Positions 9,001 to 17,198 of a stretch of DNA of 54,511 nucleotides are shown piece by piece; the stretch's first letter is position 1; each line of letters starts with the position of its first letter. The position numbers and the translations under genes were made by a program. The notes beneath the pieces are model-generated. The model was not told the origin of the DNA, did not search any database, and was given only the letters and a program-made list of their open reading frames with translations. The DNA is taken from assembly GCF_029840635.1 (NCBI RefSeq), contig NZ_JAOCCU010000041.1, positions 1 through 54,511 of the forward strand. The letters are read 5' to 3'. This stretch comes from Mitsuaria sp. GD03876. GTDB taxonomy: Bacteria; Pseudomonadota; Gammaproteobacteria; Burkholderiales; Burkholderiaceae_C.

Positions 9001-12000
9001 GCTCCAGGCAACGCGCCAGCGTCGACAGGTCGTCGAAGCCGACCGTCGCGGCGCTGCCGGCCAGGCCGTGCGCCAGCGCTTCCGCGTCCTGCGGCAGCGG
9101 CGACTGGGGCAGCAGCGACCATTCGCTCAGCTCCACCTGCAGGCGGCGCGAGCGCTCGTCGGCCTCGTTCAGGAAGATGTTGAACAGCGCGATGCTGATG
9201 CGCAGCGGACCGATGACCTTGACGCCATCGTCGTTGTCCTCGGCGGACAGGTCCTCGACCAGGTCCTCGGCCAGCGGGGCGGGCACGGCCGTGCCGCCCA
9301 CCAGGCTCAGCGCCGGCGGCGCATGCGGCACCGGCTCGGCCGGCGCGTCCAGGTTCAGGTCGGGCAGGTCCAGGTCGGTCAGGCTGCGCGGGGACAGGCC
9401 CTCGGGCGGCGTGGCCGACTCGGGCTCGCGCAGGTCGCCCAGGTCGCTCAGGTCCAGGGTGGCCTCGTCCGGGAAGGACGCGTCCGCGGCCGGGGCCTCG
9501 GGCGCCACGTCCGTCGCCGGCGCGGCGACCAGTTCCTCGCCCAGGTCCAGCGTCAGCGACAGGTCCGGCATCGAGGCCGGATCGATCGCGGCGACCGGCC
9601 CGGTGTTCAGGTCCGACAGGTCCAGCAGGTCCAGCGACGGCGCCTCGGCGGCCGGCTCGACCGGCAGGTCGTCCAGCGGCATCGGCGTCGTGGCCTCGAT
9701 CTCCACCAGCGGCGCGTCCTCCGGCCAACCGGCCGGCAGCTCCATCGTGGCGGTGACCTCGTCGGCCTGCGTGAGCGTCGGCTCCAGCAGGTGCGTCGGT
9801 TCCTCGTGGAAGGCCGGCGGCTCGACGGCGGCGGGCGCCTCGGGCGTGACCGGCTCCAGCAGCGTCGACGCGTCGACGACGTCCGCCACCGTGGGCAGCG
9901 ACATCGTCGTGTCCAGCACCGGCGGCTCGGCGGTCATCGCCGGCAGGTCGGCCGCGGACAGCGCGTCCAGGTCGACGCTCGACACCAGTTCCGGCACCGC
10001 CTGGGTGAGCTCGGGCATGGCGCCCGGGAACTCCAGCGACAGCGCGTCCGGCGCGCCCGCGTCGATCGCGGTGACCACGCCCAGGTCGGCCACCGGCAGC
10101 GGCGGCACGTCCAGGCCCGGCAGATCCAGCGCGGGCAGGTCCAGCGACGGCAGCGCGGACGCCGCCGTGGCCGGTTCCGCGTCCAGCGTCGCCAGCAGGT
10201 CCAGCGCGGCCTGCTCGTCGGCGGACGGGGCCGGCGCGGCCACTTCGTCGGCCAGCGACAGTTCCGGCAGCACGGACAGGCCCGACAGGTCGACCTCGTG
10301 CGCGGTCTCGGCCACCGGGATCTCATGGACCTCCGGCACCTCGGACAGCTCGATCACCTCCGGCGCGTCGGCGGACGGGGCGAGGTCGACGATCTCCGCG
10401 ACCTCGATCAGTTCCGGCAGCTCGGCCACCGGCGCGGCGGGGGCCTCGACCGGCTCGGCCGACACCGCCAGCGGCGTGTAGCGGTTCTCCAGGCGCAGCG
10501 CATCGGCCGCCGCGCGGAACGGCGCGCTGTGGAAGCCGTGCGGACGGCCTTCGCCGATCGCCGCGGCCCAGGCCTGGAACGCGTCCAGCGCCTCGTTGCT
10601 GAAGCGCAGCAGGTCCGAATCGGCCTGCGGATGCTCCGACAGGCGGTGGTTGTACAGCTGCTCGCAGGCCCAGCCGGCTTCGCCGAACTCGTTGAGCCCG
10701 ACCATGCGCGAGCTGCCCTTGAGCGTGTGGAACGCGCGGCGCACCGTCGTCAGCTGTTCCTTGTCGCCGGCGTTGCGCGCCAGCGCGGCCAGCGCGTCGC
10801 GGGCGGTCGACACGACCTCGGCCGCCTCTTCCAGGAAGATGCCCAGCATCTCCTCGTCGATGGCTTCCTCGGCCTGCGGGATCGGGGCGCTGGGCGCGGG
10901 CGCCGGCGGCGCCACCGGGGCCGCGGCCTCGATGAACTGCTGCAGCGACTCGGCCGCGTGGCTGCCCGCGGCGGCGTCGCCGGCCGACAGCAGCTGCTGC
11001 TGCGCCTGCTGCGCCGCCTGCGCCAGGCCGAGGTCGTCGGCGGCGCGGGCTTCGTGGGAGATCCGTTCCAGGTCGCGCGCCAGCTCCTCGGCCGGACGCT
11101 CGCCCTGCGCGACGGCCTGGGCCGTCGCCTGCAGCTGGTCGAGCAGCTGGGGATGCGCCGCGGCCTCGGCGGCGGCCAGCTCCTGCGCGTGGGCGCGCTG
11201 CTCGCTCTCGCGGCCGACCAGCGACTGCAGCAGCCCGGTGTCTTCCTCGAAGCGGAACATGCGCTTGGCCAGCTGCGGCTGAACGCTCAGCATGTCGATC
11301 AGGAAACCCAGCGCGCCCAGGTTGTGGGCGAGCCGGTCGAATTGGGCGCGCGGTCCGGCCAGCGACGGGTCGACCTCGGTGTTGGCGAGTTCGTCGACCT
11401 GGTCGCGCATGCGCAGCGTCGCCTGCGCGGCCTGCGACAGGCCCAGCACGCTGAACACGCCGCGCATCGCCTGCAGCTGGCCCGGCACCGGGATCAGCAG
11501 GTCGCGCTTGGCGGGATCGCGGAAATACTCGTCGCACTGGCGCTCGACCTCGGACAGGCTGGCGCGCAGTTCATGGACGACGGAGCCCAGCGTCTGCCGG
11601 TCGGCGACGCGGCGGTAGAGCTCCTCCATCCAGTGCTCGAGCGCCAGCGGCGCGTCGCCGTGGCCGACCGACTCGATGCGGCGGGCCAGGCTCTTCACGC
11701 GCTCGCCCTGCTCGGGCTGGTCGAAGGCCTCGTCCTCGAGCGCGGCCTCCAGGTAGAGCATCGACGTGGCGATCTCCATCGCCAGCGCCGGTTCGGGCGC
11801 GCGGCCCGAACGCAGCGTCGTCACGACGGCGCGGCGCAGCGTGTCGCCCAGCACCTCGCCGCTGGGGAACAGCTTGTGCAGCGACTCGGCGACATGGGCG
11901 AACTGCTCGTCCAGGCCGCCCAGGCGGTGGGTTTCGCCTTCGGCGGCGGAGGCCCAGGATTCCTTGGCCGCGGCGACGCGCTTCTTGGCGGCGGCGACCC

Positions 12001-12949
12001 AGTTCGGATCGATGCGGCCCAGCGTGTCGTCGCGGTAGTCGACCTCGGCGGGCTCGACCAGGCCATAGGCCTGCTGCACCGCGTCCAGGCGCGGCGCGGC
12101 GCCCGGCTCCGCGTGCTTCGCGGCGGCGCAGAAGAACAGCAGGTCCTTGGCCAGGCGCTCGGACGGCGCGGCGTCGGAGCCGGCGCGCAGTTGCGCCAGC
12201 AGCCGCGAGCCCAGCCGCTTGACCAGCGTGTCCACCGGCAGCAGGCCGCGCGATTGCGCCTCGAACTGGCCCGCGGCCAGCATCCAGAGCGTGCGCGCGT
12301 TGGGCTGCGACTGCGTCAGCGCCAGCCCGGCGCACAGGTCGCTCAGCAGCTTGCCCTGGCCCGGCGCGGGCGAGCGCATCTGCTTGAGCAGCAGCGCCTC
12401 GAACGGGGCGCGCATCTGCTCGGGCGTCAGCGCGCGGACGTTGCGGTCCAGCGGCAGCTCGCGCCAGCGGAATTCCTCGGTCCACAGGTCGGCCGGGTGG
12501 ATGCGGCCCGCGCCGTTGAGTTCCTGCAGCGTCTGGTAGGCGGGGAACAGCGCGAGCGAGCTCGGCTGGCCGCCGGCCAGGGTCTTGGCGATGAACGCCA
12601 GCACCGCGAAGTCGGCGCGTTCGACGGCCTCGACCTCGGCGATGGTCACGCCGGCGGGATTCTCCGCCAGGCGGAACAGCGTCGCCTCGGCGGCGCGCAG
12701 CAGGTGCGCGGCCGCCGGCAGGCTGACCACCGACAGCACGCCGGCCGCCTGGTGCATCTGCTGCGCCGCGCCTTGCAGCGCCGGGCTGGGCTGGCCGTCG
12801 CCGCCCAGGGTGGTCGACCGCGCATCGGTATCGCGCAGCACCCGGCGAAGGGCCTTGTGCACCGATTCCAGCGTACGGCGCAGCTCCTCCTGGACCCAGG
12901 CCAAGGGGCTCAGGTCGGCGGGGAACTCGGATTCGCGCGTAAGGTCCAT
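6029..12949 (-). CDS. chpA: ChpA/PilL-type hybrid chemosensory histidine kinase
   Basis: A giant 2306-residue CheA-like kinase of the type IV pilus chemosensory system. In order: an N-terminal FimL-like/degenerate Hpt region; an Hpt domain with HTLKGS near residue 740; a roughly 400-residue acidic Ala/Pro/Asp-Leu-rich linker (about 820-1225); an Hpt-like domain with AHGLAGS near 1295; another Hpt with HTFKGG near 1485; a second Pro/Ala/Glu/Val-repeat linker (about 1560-1660); a dimerisation helix region; the ATPase domain (N-box RNSVVHGIE near 1886, FSDDGAGL, GRGVGMDVV); a CheW-like domain; and a C-terminal receiver (LSDIEMPRMDGF near 2225). Pseudomonas ChpA has the same logic and is likewise very long. 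It follows pilJ by 74 bp. No pilK (CheR) or chpB (CheB) gene is seen nearby. Confidence 0.93.
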   Translation of the reverse strand: MDLTRESEFPADLSPLAWVQEELRRTLESVHKALRRVLRDTDARSTTLGGDGQPSPALQGAAQQMHQAAGVLSVVSLPAAAHLLRAAEATLFRLAENPAGVTIAEVEAVERADFAVLAFIAKTLAGGQPSSLALFPAYQTLQELNGAGRIHPADLWTEEFRWRELPLDRNVRALTPEQMRAPFEALLLKQMRSPAPGQGKLLSDLCAGLALTQSQPNARTLWMLAAGQFEAQSRGLLPVDTLVKRLGSRLLAQLRAGSDAAPSERLAKDLLFFCAAAKHAEPGAAPRLDAVQQAYGLVEPAEVDYRDDTLGRIDPNWVAAAKKRVAAAKESWASAAEGETHRLGGLDEQFAHVAESLHKLFPSGEVLGDTLRRAVVTTLRSGRAPEPALAMEIATSMLYLEAALEDEAFDQPEQGERVKSLARRIESVGHGDAPLALEHWMEELYRRVADRQTLGSVVHELRASLSEVERQCDEYFRDPAKRDLLIPVPGQLQAMRGVFSVLGLSQAAQATLRMRDQVDELANTEVDPSLAGPRAQFDRLAHNLGALGFLIDMLSVQPQLAKRMFRFEEDTGLLQSLVGRESEQRAHAQELAAAEAAAHPQLLDQLQATAQAVAQGERPAEELARDLERISHEARAADDLGLAQAAQQAQQQLLSAGDAAAGSHAAESLQQFIEAAAPVAPPAPAPSAPIPQAEEAIDEEMLGIFLEEAAEVVSTARDALAALARNAGDKEQLTTVRRAFHTLKGSSRMVGLNEFGEAGWACEQLYNHRLSEHPQADSDLLRFSNEALDAFQAWAAAIGEGRPHGFHSAPFRAAADALRLENRYTPLAVSAEPVEAPAAPVAELPELIEVAEIVDLAPSADAPEVIELSEVPEVHEIPVAETAHEVDLSGLSVLPELSLADEVAAPAPSADEQAALDLLATLDAEPATAASALPSLDLPALDLPGLDVPPLPVADLGVVTAIDAGAPDALSLEFPGAMPELTQAVPELVSSVDLDALSAADLPAMTAEPPVLDTTMSLPTVADVVDASTLLEPVTPEAPAAVEPPAFHEEPTHLLEPTLTQADEVTATMELPAGWPEDAPLVEIEATTPMPLDDLPVEPAAEAPSLDLLDLSDLNTGPVAAIDPASMPDLSLTLDLGEELVAAPATDVAPEAPAADASFPDEATLDLSDLGDLREPESATPPEGLSPRSLTDLDLPDLNLDAPAEPVPHAPPALSLVGGTAVPAPLAEDLVEDLSAEDNDDGVKVIGPLRISIALFNIFLNEADERSRRLQVELSEWSLLPQSPLPQDAEALAHGLAGSAATVGFDDLSTLARCLEHALGRAQGHEVADPTLFQRAADEIRRLLHQFAAGFLKEADAGLLAELQAFEPGAALPDGHADSDEGLLAMSLEEVSTSALPPGLLDLPVAPVAPVAPGLPATAASFHQAAEASADDFDFSQPDQIEPELMPIFEEEAEDLLGELHGALREWAAQPADTSRAAACMRVLHTFKGGARLAGAMRLGEEAHRLESQIERLVGDGEPRYEQLVALQDAGDGLEHSFKTLQRTWRDPAPVVPAPMAPSAPAAPIADLPAPIPATEAVETVQAPAEGSDAIPAPAGDAVAEQEAAQAAEAAELVEPVEPVEPVVEPVAEPVAEAPVEAPVAAAEPEAVVEAPVAEPVVAAPPRDLEIDWAHFSEVAELGQPLESAPVAPAAQVRVRGVLLERMAALSGEVSIRRARLESEMGQMRTSLSDLDDNLERLRTQLRELELQAEARIAARQEAAQASGKDFDPLEFDRYTRFQELTRMLAESVNDVATVQRGLQRNVAAGEDELAAQSRLTRELQDDLLRTRMVEFDSSMAERLHRVVRQAARESGKQAQLEIRGGGVELDRAVLERLTGAFEHLLRNSVVHGIETPEVRQQAGKAPAGRIVLNLHQEGNEIQVRFSDDGAGLNLARIRARGESQGLIQPGQDLTDAQLMDLVFEPGFSTAESLTEMAGRGVGMDVVRSEVNTLGGYVLTESTAGQGASFELRVPLTTALTQVVVLRYGDRKVAVPASLMLSVQRLSVDQVEQAYADGALMAAGERMPFYWLGGLMHHSDRGVPHGKTMPVALVHSAQQRLALHVDEVLGNQEVVIKNLGPQLMQVPGLAGISLLASGDVALIYNPVALANRYGHAAQQRVHDADAARQVVVEEAAQALPPLVMVVDDSLTVRRVTQRLLEREGYRVLLAKDGLDAMERLGGDELPAVVLSDIEMPRMDGFDLVRNLRADTRLAGLPVIMITSRIAQKHRDYAQQLGVDDYLGKPYDEEHLLGLIARYTSHHSAGQPARA

Positions 12950-13023
12950 GCTCGCTCTGTGTTCTGTCTTTTATGTCGTCGCGGTGCGGGTCGATCCCTG
13001 GCCTGCCGGGGCGGGTGTCCCGG

Positions 13024-15282
13024 TCAGGACACCTTGAACCGGGCCACCGACTGCTTCAGCGCCTCGGCCGAGCGCGACAGCTCGTGCACCATCTGCGCCG
13101 TCGAACGCGTGCCGTCGGAGGTCTGCTCCGTCACCGCGAAGATGTGCTGGATGTTGGCGCCGACCTCGTTGGCGGCGCGCGCCTCGTTCTGCGCGACCGA
13201 CGAGATCTGGCCGATCAGGTCGTCCAGGCGACGCGACACCGAGTCGATGTCTTCCAGCGCGCGGCCGGCCGCGTCGGACAGCTTCGTGCCCTCGACCACG
13301 CCCAGCGTGGAGCGCTCCATGGCGGCCACCGCGTCGTGCGTGTCGGTCTGAATGGTCTTGACCAGCGCCGCGATCCGGCGCGTCGCGTCGGCGGAGCGTT
13401 CCGCCAGCCGCTGCACTTCTTCCGCCACCACCGAGAAGCCGCGACCGGCTTCGCCGGCGGACGCCGCCTGGATGGCCGCGTTCAGCGCCAGCACGTTGGT
13501 CTGCTCGGTAATGTCGGAGATCAGCTCGGTGATCTCGCCAATTTCCTGCGAGGACTCGCCCAGGCGCTTGATGCGCTTGGACGTCTCCTGGATGTGGTCG
13601 CGGATCTGGTTCATGCCGCCGATGTTGTTCTGCATCGCCTGCAGGCCCTGCTCGGCCGCTTCCCGCGACTGGCGGGCCACGTCGGCGGTCTGCTGCGCCT
13701 GCGCGGACACGTCGTTGATCCGGTGCGCCATCTGCAGCACGGCCTCGCCGGTGGCGCGGATCTCGTGCAGCTGTTCGGTCGAGGCGGCCAGCAGCTCGGT
13801 CGAGGTCTGGTCGACCTGCGCGGTCGTGTCCGTCACCCGGACCGCCGTCGTCTGCACCTGGTGCACCAGCGTGCGCAGCTCTTCCACGGTGTAGTTCACC
13901 GAGTCGGCGATCGCGCCGGTGATGTCCTCGGTCACGGTCGCCTGGTGCGTCAGGTCGCCCTCGGCCACCGTCTGCAGCTCGTTCATCAGTCGCAGAATCG
14001 CGGCCTGGTTGGCGTCGTTGACGCGCTTGGCCTCCTGCTCCTGCGCCTCGGCCTCGCGGCGCTGCTCTTCGGCCATCTGGGCGCGGCGCGCCTGGTCGGA
14101 CACGTACAGCCGCAGGAAGCCCAGCGCGCCGACGACCAGCAGCGCCAGCGACGCCACCATCGCGATCAGCACCAGCGGGTTCAGGCCGCCGGCGGATTCC
14201 AGGCCCTGGCTCAGGTCGTCCAGGTCCTTGCGCAGCACTTCCGAGTCATTGAGGATCGCCGTCTGCGCTTCCCGCGCGGACACCAGGCCCTGCAGGTTGG
14301 ACAGGATGGCGGTGGCCTGCGAGCGGGTCTGGTCGTACTGCGTCAGCAGCACCTTCAGGCGTTCGCGGACCTGCGCGTCCTTGGCGCCGTTCAGGCGCAG
14401 CTCGGGGTTGCCGTTGAGCAGCGCCTGGGCGATCTCGCGGAACGCGTTCAGGTCCTTGCCCAGCAGGAACACGGCCTCGGGGCTCACGCCTTCCTGCGTC
14501 AGGAACTCGTTGGCGGACTTGCCGATGCGCTGGGTCAGCATGACCAGCTGGCCGACCGCGGCGACCTCGCCGGTCGGGGCCGAGCTCTGCAGCGACAGCG
14601 AGGCCACCGCCTCGGCGCTTTCCAGCAGGTCCGACGACTGGCGGTTGATCGCGCGCAGCGCGGCGCCGACCTGCGTCAGCACCTTCTCCTGCGCCAGCAT
14701 CACCTTGGTGTTCTTGTCGGCGCGCGCGACCATCGGGTCGATCTTCTCGATCAGCGTGTCGACCGAGCCCGGCGCCTTGGCCAGGTCGCCGCTGCCGTCT
14801 CGCAGCGAGCCGATCACGCCGGTCAGGATCTCCGACGCTTCCTTCATTTCCGGGAACGCGTTCTTGTTACCCAGCAGCGCGGTCGAGACCGCCTTGGCCA
14901 GCCGCTGCGACTGCGTCGCGGCCTGGCCGGCGCCGCGCACCTGCGCCGCGGAGCGGTTGGAGCTGACCAGCGACCAGGACACCGTCGCGGCCGTGCCGAT
15001 CACGCCGATCGCCACCAGCGCAGTGAACAGGCCGGTGCGGCGCTGCTCGGGCTGCTTGACGACGGCCGGCATCGGCGTCGGGTCCGGGGCGGACGCCGAG
15101 GGCTGGTAGCCCGCGGACGTGTCCTGGAACTCCGGCGTGGGCTGGGCCGCCGTGATGATCGAAGGCTGGAAGTCTTGCGTGTCCGCCGGCACCGAGCCGG
15201 ACTGCTCGGTGCTGGGGCCGGCCTCGACCTCGTCGTTGCCCTCGTTCTTGCCCTTGTTCTTGATCTTGTCCAGGAAGCTCAT
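13024..15282 (-). CDS. pilJ: Methyl-accepting chemotaxis protein PilJ
   Basis: A 752-residue chemoreceptor of the Pil-Chp array. A Lys/Pro-rich cytoplasmic lead of about 80 residues precedes transmembrane segment 1 (GLFTALVAIGVIGTAATV, about 84-105). The periplasmic PilJ-type sensor (about 107-365) carries repeated helical motifs such as QSQRLAKAV and LTQRIGKSANEFL. Transmembrane segment 2 lies near 368-392, followed by HAMP and a signalling domain with the hairpin-tip region ALNAAIQAASAGEAGRGFSV and an EVQRLAERS segment. PilJ is thought to sense pilin state and cyclic-AMP-linked surface contact through ChpA. It is preceded by pilI and followed by chpA on the same strand. Confidence 0.95.
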   Translation of the reverse strand: MSFLDKIKNKGKNEGNDEVEAGPSTEQSGSVPADTQDFQPSIITAAQPTPEFQDTSAGYQPSASAPDPTPMPAVVKQPEQRRTGLFTALVAIGVIGTAATVSWSLVSSNRSAAQVRGAGQAATQSQRLAKAVSTALLGNKNAFPEMKEASEILTGVIGSLRDGSGDLAKAPGSVDTLIEKIDPMVARADKNTKVMLAQEKVLTQVGAALRAINRQSSDLLESAEAVASLSLQSSAPTGEVAAVGQLVMLTQRIGKSANEFLTQEGVSPEAVFLLGKDLNAFREIAQALLNGNPELRLNGAKDAQVRERLKVLLTQYDQTRSQATAILSNLQGLVSAREAQTAILNDSEVLRKDLDDLSQGLESAGGLNPLVLIAMVASLALLVVGALGFLRLYVSDQARRAQMAEEQRREAEAQEQEAKRVNDANQAAILRLMNELQTVAEGDLTHQATVTEDITGAIADSVNYTVEELRTLVHQVQTTAVRVTDTTAQVDQTSTELLAASTEQLHEIRATGEAVLQMAHRINDVSAQAQQTADVARQSREAAEQGLQAMQNNIGGMNQIRDHIQETSKRIKRLGESSQEIGEITELISDITEQTNVLALNAAIQAASAGEAGRGFSVVAEEVQRLAERSADATRRIAALVKTIQTDTHDAVAAMERSTLGVVEGTKLSDAAGRALEDIDSVSRRLDDLIGQISSVAQNEARAANEVGANIQHIFAVTEQTSDGTRSTAQMVHELSRSAEALKQSVARFKVS

Positions 15283-15343
15283 CTCACCCTCGTTTGATCT
15301 CGTTCGTCGATTCGGCGCCGCGGACGGAACCGTCGGCCGGCTT

Positions 15344-15862
15344 TCAGTTCAACACAATGCGCAGGAATTGCGGATGCTGCGTCAGCGCATCCAGGTCCAG
15401 CACTTGCCAGCGCCGGCCCTGCCCGTCGCGCATGCGGGCAGGAGCGAAATCGGGATGGCCGGGCGCGTCGGGCTCGGCCTGCAGTTGTTCGTCGCCGCGC
15501 AGCCCCAGCAGCTGGTCCACCAGCAGCGCGCAGTTGATGCCCAGTTCCGGATTGACCGACACCATCCGGTGGGCCGAGGTCATCGGGACCGGACCGCGCA
15601 GGCCCAGGAAGGCCGCCAGGTCCACCACCGTGTGCAGGCCGCCGCGCAGGTTGGCCACGCCCAGCATCCACGGCTGGGTGTAGGGCACCGCCTGCAGCGG
15701 CACCGGCGTGAAGATCTCGCCGGACTGCTTGAGCGGCAGCAGCAGGCCCAGGCCCGCGCACTCCACCGCCAGCCAGCTCGCGGCCTGCGGCGCCTCGCGC
15801 GCCGCCTGCATGCGCTGCGCCAGCCGTTGTTGAAGTTCGCGCAGCGCTTGCTTGTTGGCCAT
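15344..15862 (-). CDS. pilI: CheW-like adaptor PilI
   Basis: A 172-residue CheW-domain protein that would couple PilJ to the kinase ChpA. A short N-terminal helix (KQALRELQQRLAQRMQAA) is followed by the CheW beta-barrel: SGEIFTPVPLQAVPYTQPWMLGVANLRGGLHTVVDLAAFLG-type region (ANLRGGLHTVVDLAAFLG visible) and a closing helix. Length and position between pilH and pilJ are as in other Burkholderiales and in Pseudomonas. It starts 4 bp after the pilH stop, so the two are translationally close. Confidence 0.93.
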   Translation of the reverse strand: MANKQALRELQQRLAQRMQAAREAPQAASWLAVECAGLGLLLPLKQSGEIFTPVPLQAVPYTQPWMLGVANLRGGLHTVVDLAAFLGLRGPVPMTSAHRMVSVNPELGINCALLVDQLLGLRGDEQLQAEPDAPGHPDFAPARMRDGQGRRWQVLDLDALTQHPQFLRIVLN

Positions 15863-15866
15863 GGTG

Positions 15867-16232
15867 TCAGCCCAGCGCCTTGATCTTGGCCAGCAGCTCG
15901 TCGGCCTTGACCGGCTTGACGACGTAGTCGCGCGCGCCCTGGCGCATGCCCCAGACCTTGTCGGTCTCCTGGTTCTTGCTGGTGCACATGATCACGGGCA
16001 CGTCGGCGTAGCGCTCGTCGCGGGTGATCGCGCGGGTCAGCTGGAAGCCGTTCTGGCCGGGCATGACCACGTCCATCAGGATCAGGTCGGGTTTTTCCTC
16101 GGCCAGGCGCTTCATCGCCTCCTCGCCGTTCTCGGCGGTGCGGATGGCGAAACCGCGCTTGGTCAGCATGTCGCTCAGCGCGTGCAGCTCGGTCTTCGAA
16201 TCGTCGACCAGCAGGATCTTGTGGATGGGCAT
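15867..16232 (-). CDS. pilH: Twitching motility response regulator PilH
   Basis: A 121-residue stand-alone receiver domain: D10/D11 in LLVDDSK, phosphoacceptor D54 in LILMDVVMPGQNGF, conserved T/S in MCTSK and K in VVKPVKADELL. The MPGQNGFQ stretch and the WGMRQGARDYVVKPV segment are typical of PilH. PilH is the second CheY-like output of the Chp kinase, linked to pilus retraction and to draining phosphate from PilG. It sits between pilG and pilI. Confidence 0.95.
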   Translation of the reverse strand: MPIHKILLVDDSKTELHALSDMLTKRGFAIRTAENGEEAMKRLAEEKPDLILMDVVMPGQNGFQLTRAITRDERYADVPVIMCTSKNQETDKVWGMRQGARDYVVKPVKADELLAKIKALG

Positions 16233-16352
16233 GGGATCTCCCTCTTGCGCGGCTCGCGTCGATTCGCGTCGATGGATTCGTCGGTCGAGCCTGGCGTGAG
16301 CGTCGTTGAATGTCGTGTTGGGTCGTGGTGGGGAAGCCGCCGGTCGCGACGG

Positions 16353-16748
16353 TCAGCCTGCCCTGCGGTGCTGCTGCACGGCCTGCAGCAGCTGGTCCTT
16401 CGTGAACGGCTTGGTCAGGTAGTCCTGCGAGCCCACCATGCGTCCGCGGGCCTTGTCGAACAGCCCGTCCTTGGACGACAGCATGATCACCGGCACGGAC
16501 GAGAACTGCGGATTGCGCTTGATGATGGCGCAGGTCTGGTAGCCGTCCAGGCGTGGCATCAGGATGTCGCAGAACACGAGATCGGGCTGATAGTCGCTCA
16601 GCTTGGCCAGCGCGTCGAAACCGTCCTCGGCCAGCACGACCTCGTGGCCGCCCTGCTTCAGGAAGATCTCGGCGCTGCGGCGGATCGTGTTGCTGTCGTC
16701 GATGACCAGCACCTTGGTCGCCATGCGGGGGCTCGCGCTCGAATCCAA
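16353..16748 (-). CDS. pilG: Twitching motility response regulator PilG
   Basis: A 131-residue stand-alone receiver: D17/D18 in VLVIDDSNTIRRSAEIFL, phosphoacceptor D61 in VFCDILMPRLDGYQTCAIIK, conserved S in MLSSKDG and K in YLTKPFTKDQL. PilG is the first CheY-like output of the Chp kinase, linked to pilus extension. The start is uncertain: the TTG given here has a GGAGA six bases upstream, whereas the ATG 24 bp further in (product MATKVLV, the start usual in the family) has no clear ribosome-binding site. It heads the chp gene run; pilH follows after 120 bp that contain a short direct repeat of CGCGTCGAT. Confidence 0.94.
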   Translation of the reverse strand: MDSSASPRMATKVLVIDDSNTIRRSAEIFLKQGGHEVVLAEDGFDALAKLSDYQPDLVFCDILMPRLDGYQTCAIIKRNPQFSSVPVIMLSSKDGLFDKARGRMVGSQDYLTKPFTKDQLLQAVQQHRRAG

Positions 16749-16873
16749 GCTGTTCTCCGTATTGTTCAGATGTTGGTTGTCAGAGAAATTTCAGGCTCGC
16801 GACAAGCGAGGCGCCCTGAGGGTCCGCCGGGATGATCGAAGCGCCGGGCGCTTGCGAACCGTCGATGTGCGGG

Positions 16874-17065
16874 TCAGATCTGGACCATTTCGAAGTCCTC
16901 CTTGCGGGCGCCGCATTCGGGACAGGTCCAGTTCATGTCGACATCCTCCCAGCGCGTGCCGGCGGCGATTCCGTGTTCGGGGTCGCCCGCGGCCTCGTCA
17001 TAGATCCAGCCGCAGATCAGGCACATCCAGGTCCTTGCTTCGCTCACGATGGGTTGACTTTGCAT
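16874..17065 (-). CDS. Rubredoxin
   Basis: A 63-residue one-domain rubredoxin, a small cytosolic electron carrier with one iron held by four cysteines. Two CxxCG knuckles are visible (CLICG and CPECG) with the usual spacing, and the WIYDEAAGDPEHGIAAGT and DFEMVQI segments are typical. The ATG at 17065 is chosen over the adjacent GTG one codon upstream; an internal GTG at SEARTW is another possibility. It lies upstream of pilG on the same strand, an arrangement I recall from other Burkholderiales; why an electron carrier precedes pilG is not explained by known function. Confidence 0.93.
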   Translation of the reverse strand: MQSQPIVSEARTWMCLICGWIYDEAAGDPEHGIAAGTRWEDVDMNWTCPECGARKEDFEMVQI

Positions 17066-17067
17066 CA

Positions 17068-17090
17068 CTACAATGATCGAAAGATTGTAG
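17068..17090. promoter_or_regulatory. Inverted TACAAT pair in the rubredoxin/thiD divergent region
   Basis: A perfect inverted repeat, CTACAAT - 9 bases - ATTGTAG, directly upstream of the rubredoxin ATG. Each arm contains TACAAT, close to a sigma-70 -10 hexamer, one on each strand, so the element could serve divergent transcription of rubredoxin-pil genes and thiD. Convincing -35 hexamers are not visible at 16-18 bp. A GC-rich hairpin (about 17094-17117) follows on the thiD side. Confidence 0.4.
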
Positions 17091-17198
17091 CCACGCCCCC
17101 GGTTCCACCCGGGGGGCGGAAGTACCGATGAAACAACAGTCGATTGCGGTGCTTCTTCACGTTACGTGCATCAGTTCACGGCTTCGCGCCGACCATCC

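Noticed and set aside
5990-13351. A 2453-codon open frame on the plus strand opposite chpA
   Set aside because: Product is His/Gln/Arg-rich with no family resemblance; it mirrors the codon bias of chpA on the other strand.
17091-17198. Possible TPP riboswitch before thiD
   Set aside because: No CTGAGA or ACCTGATC-type conserved elements; only a GC-rich hairpin is present.
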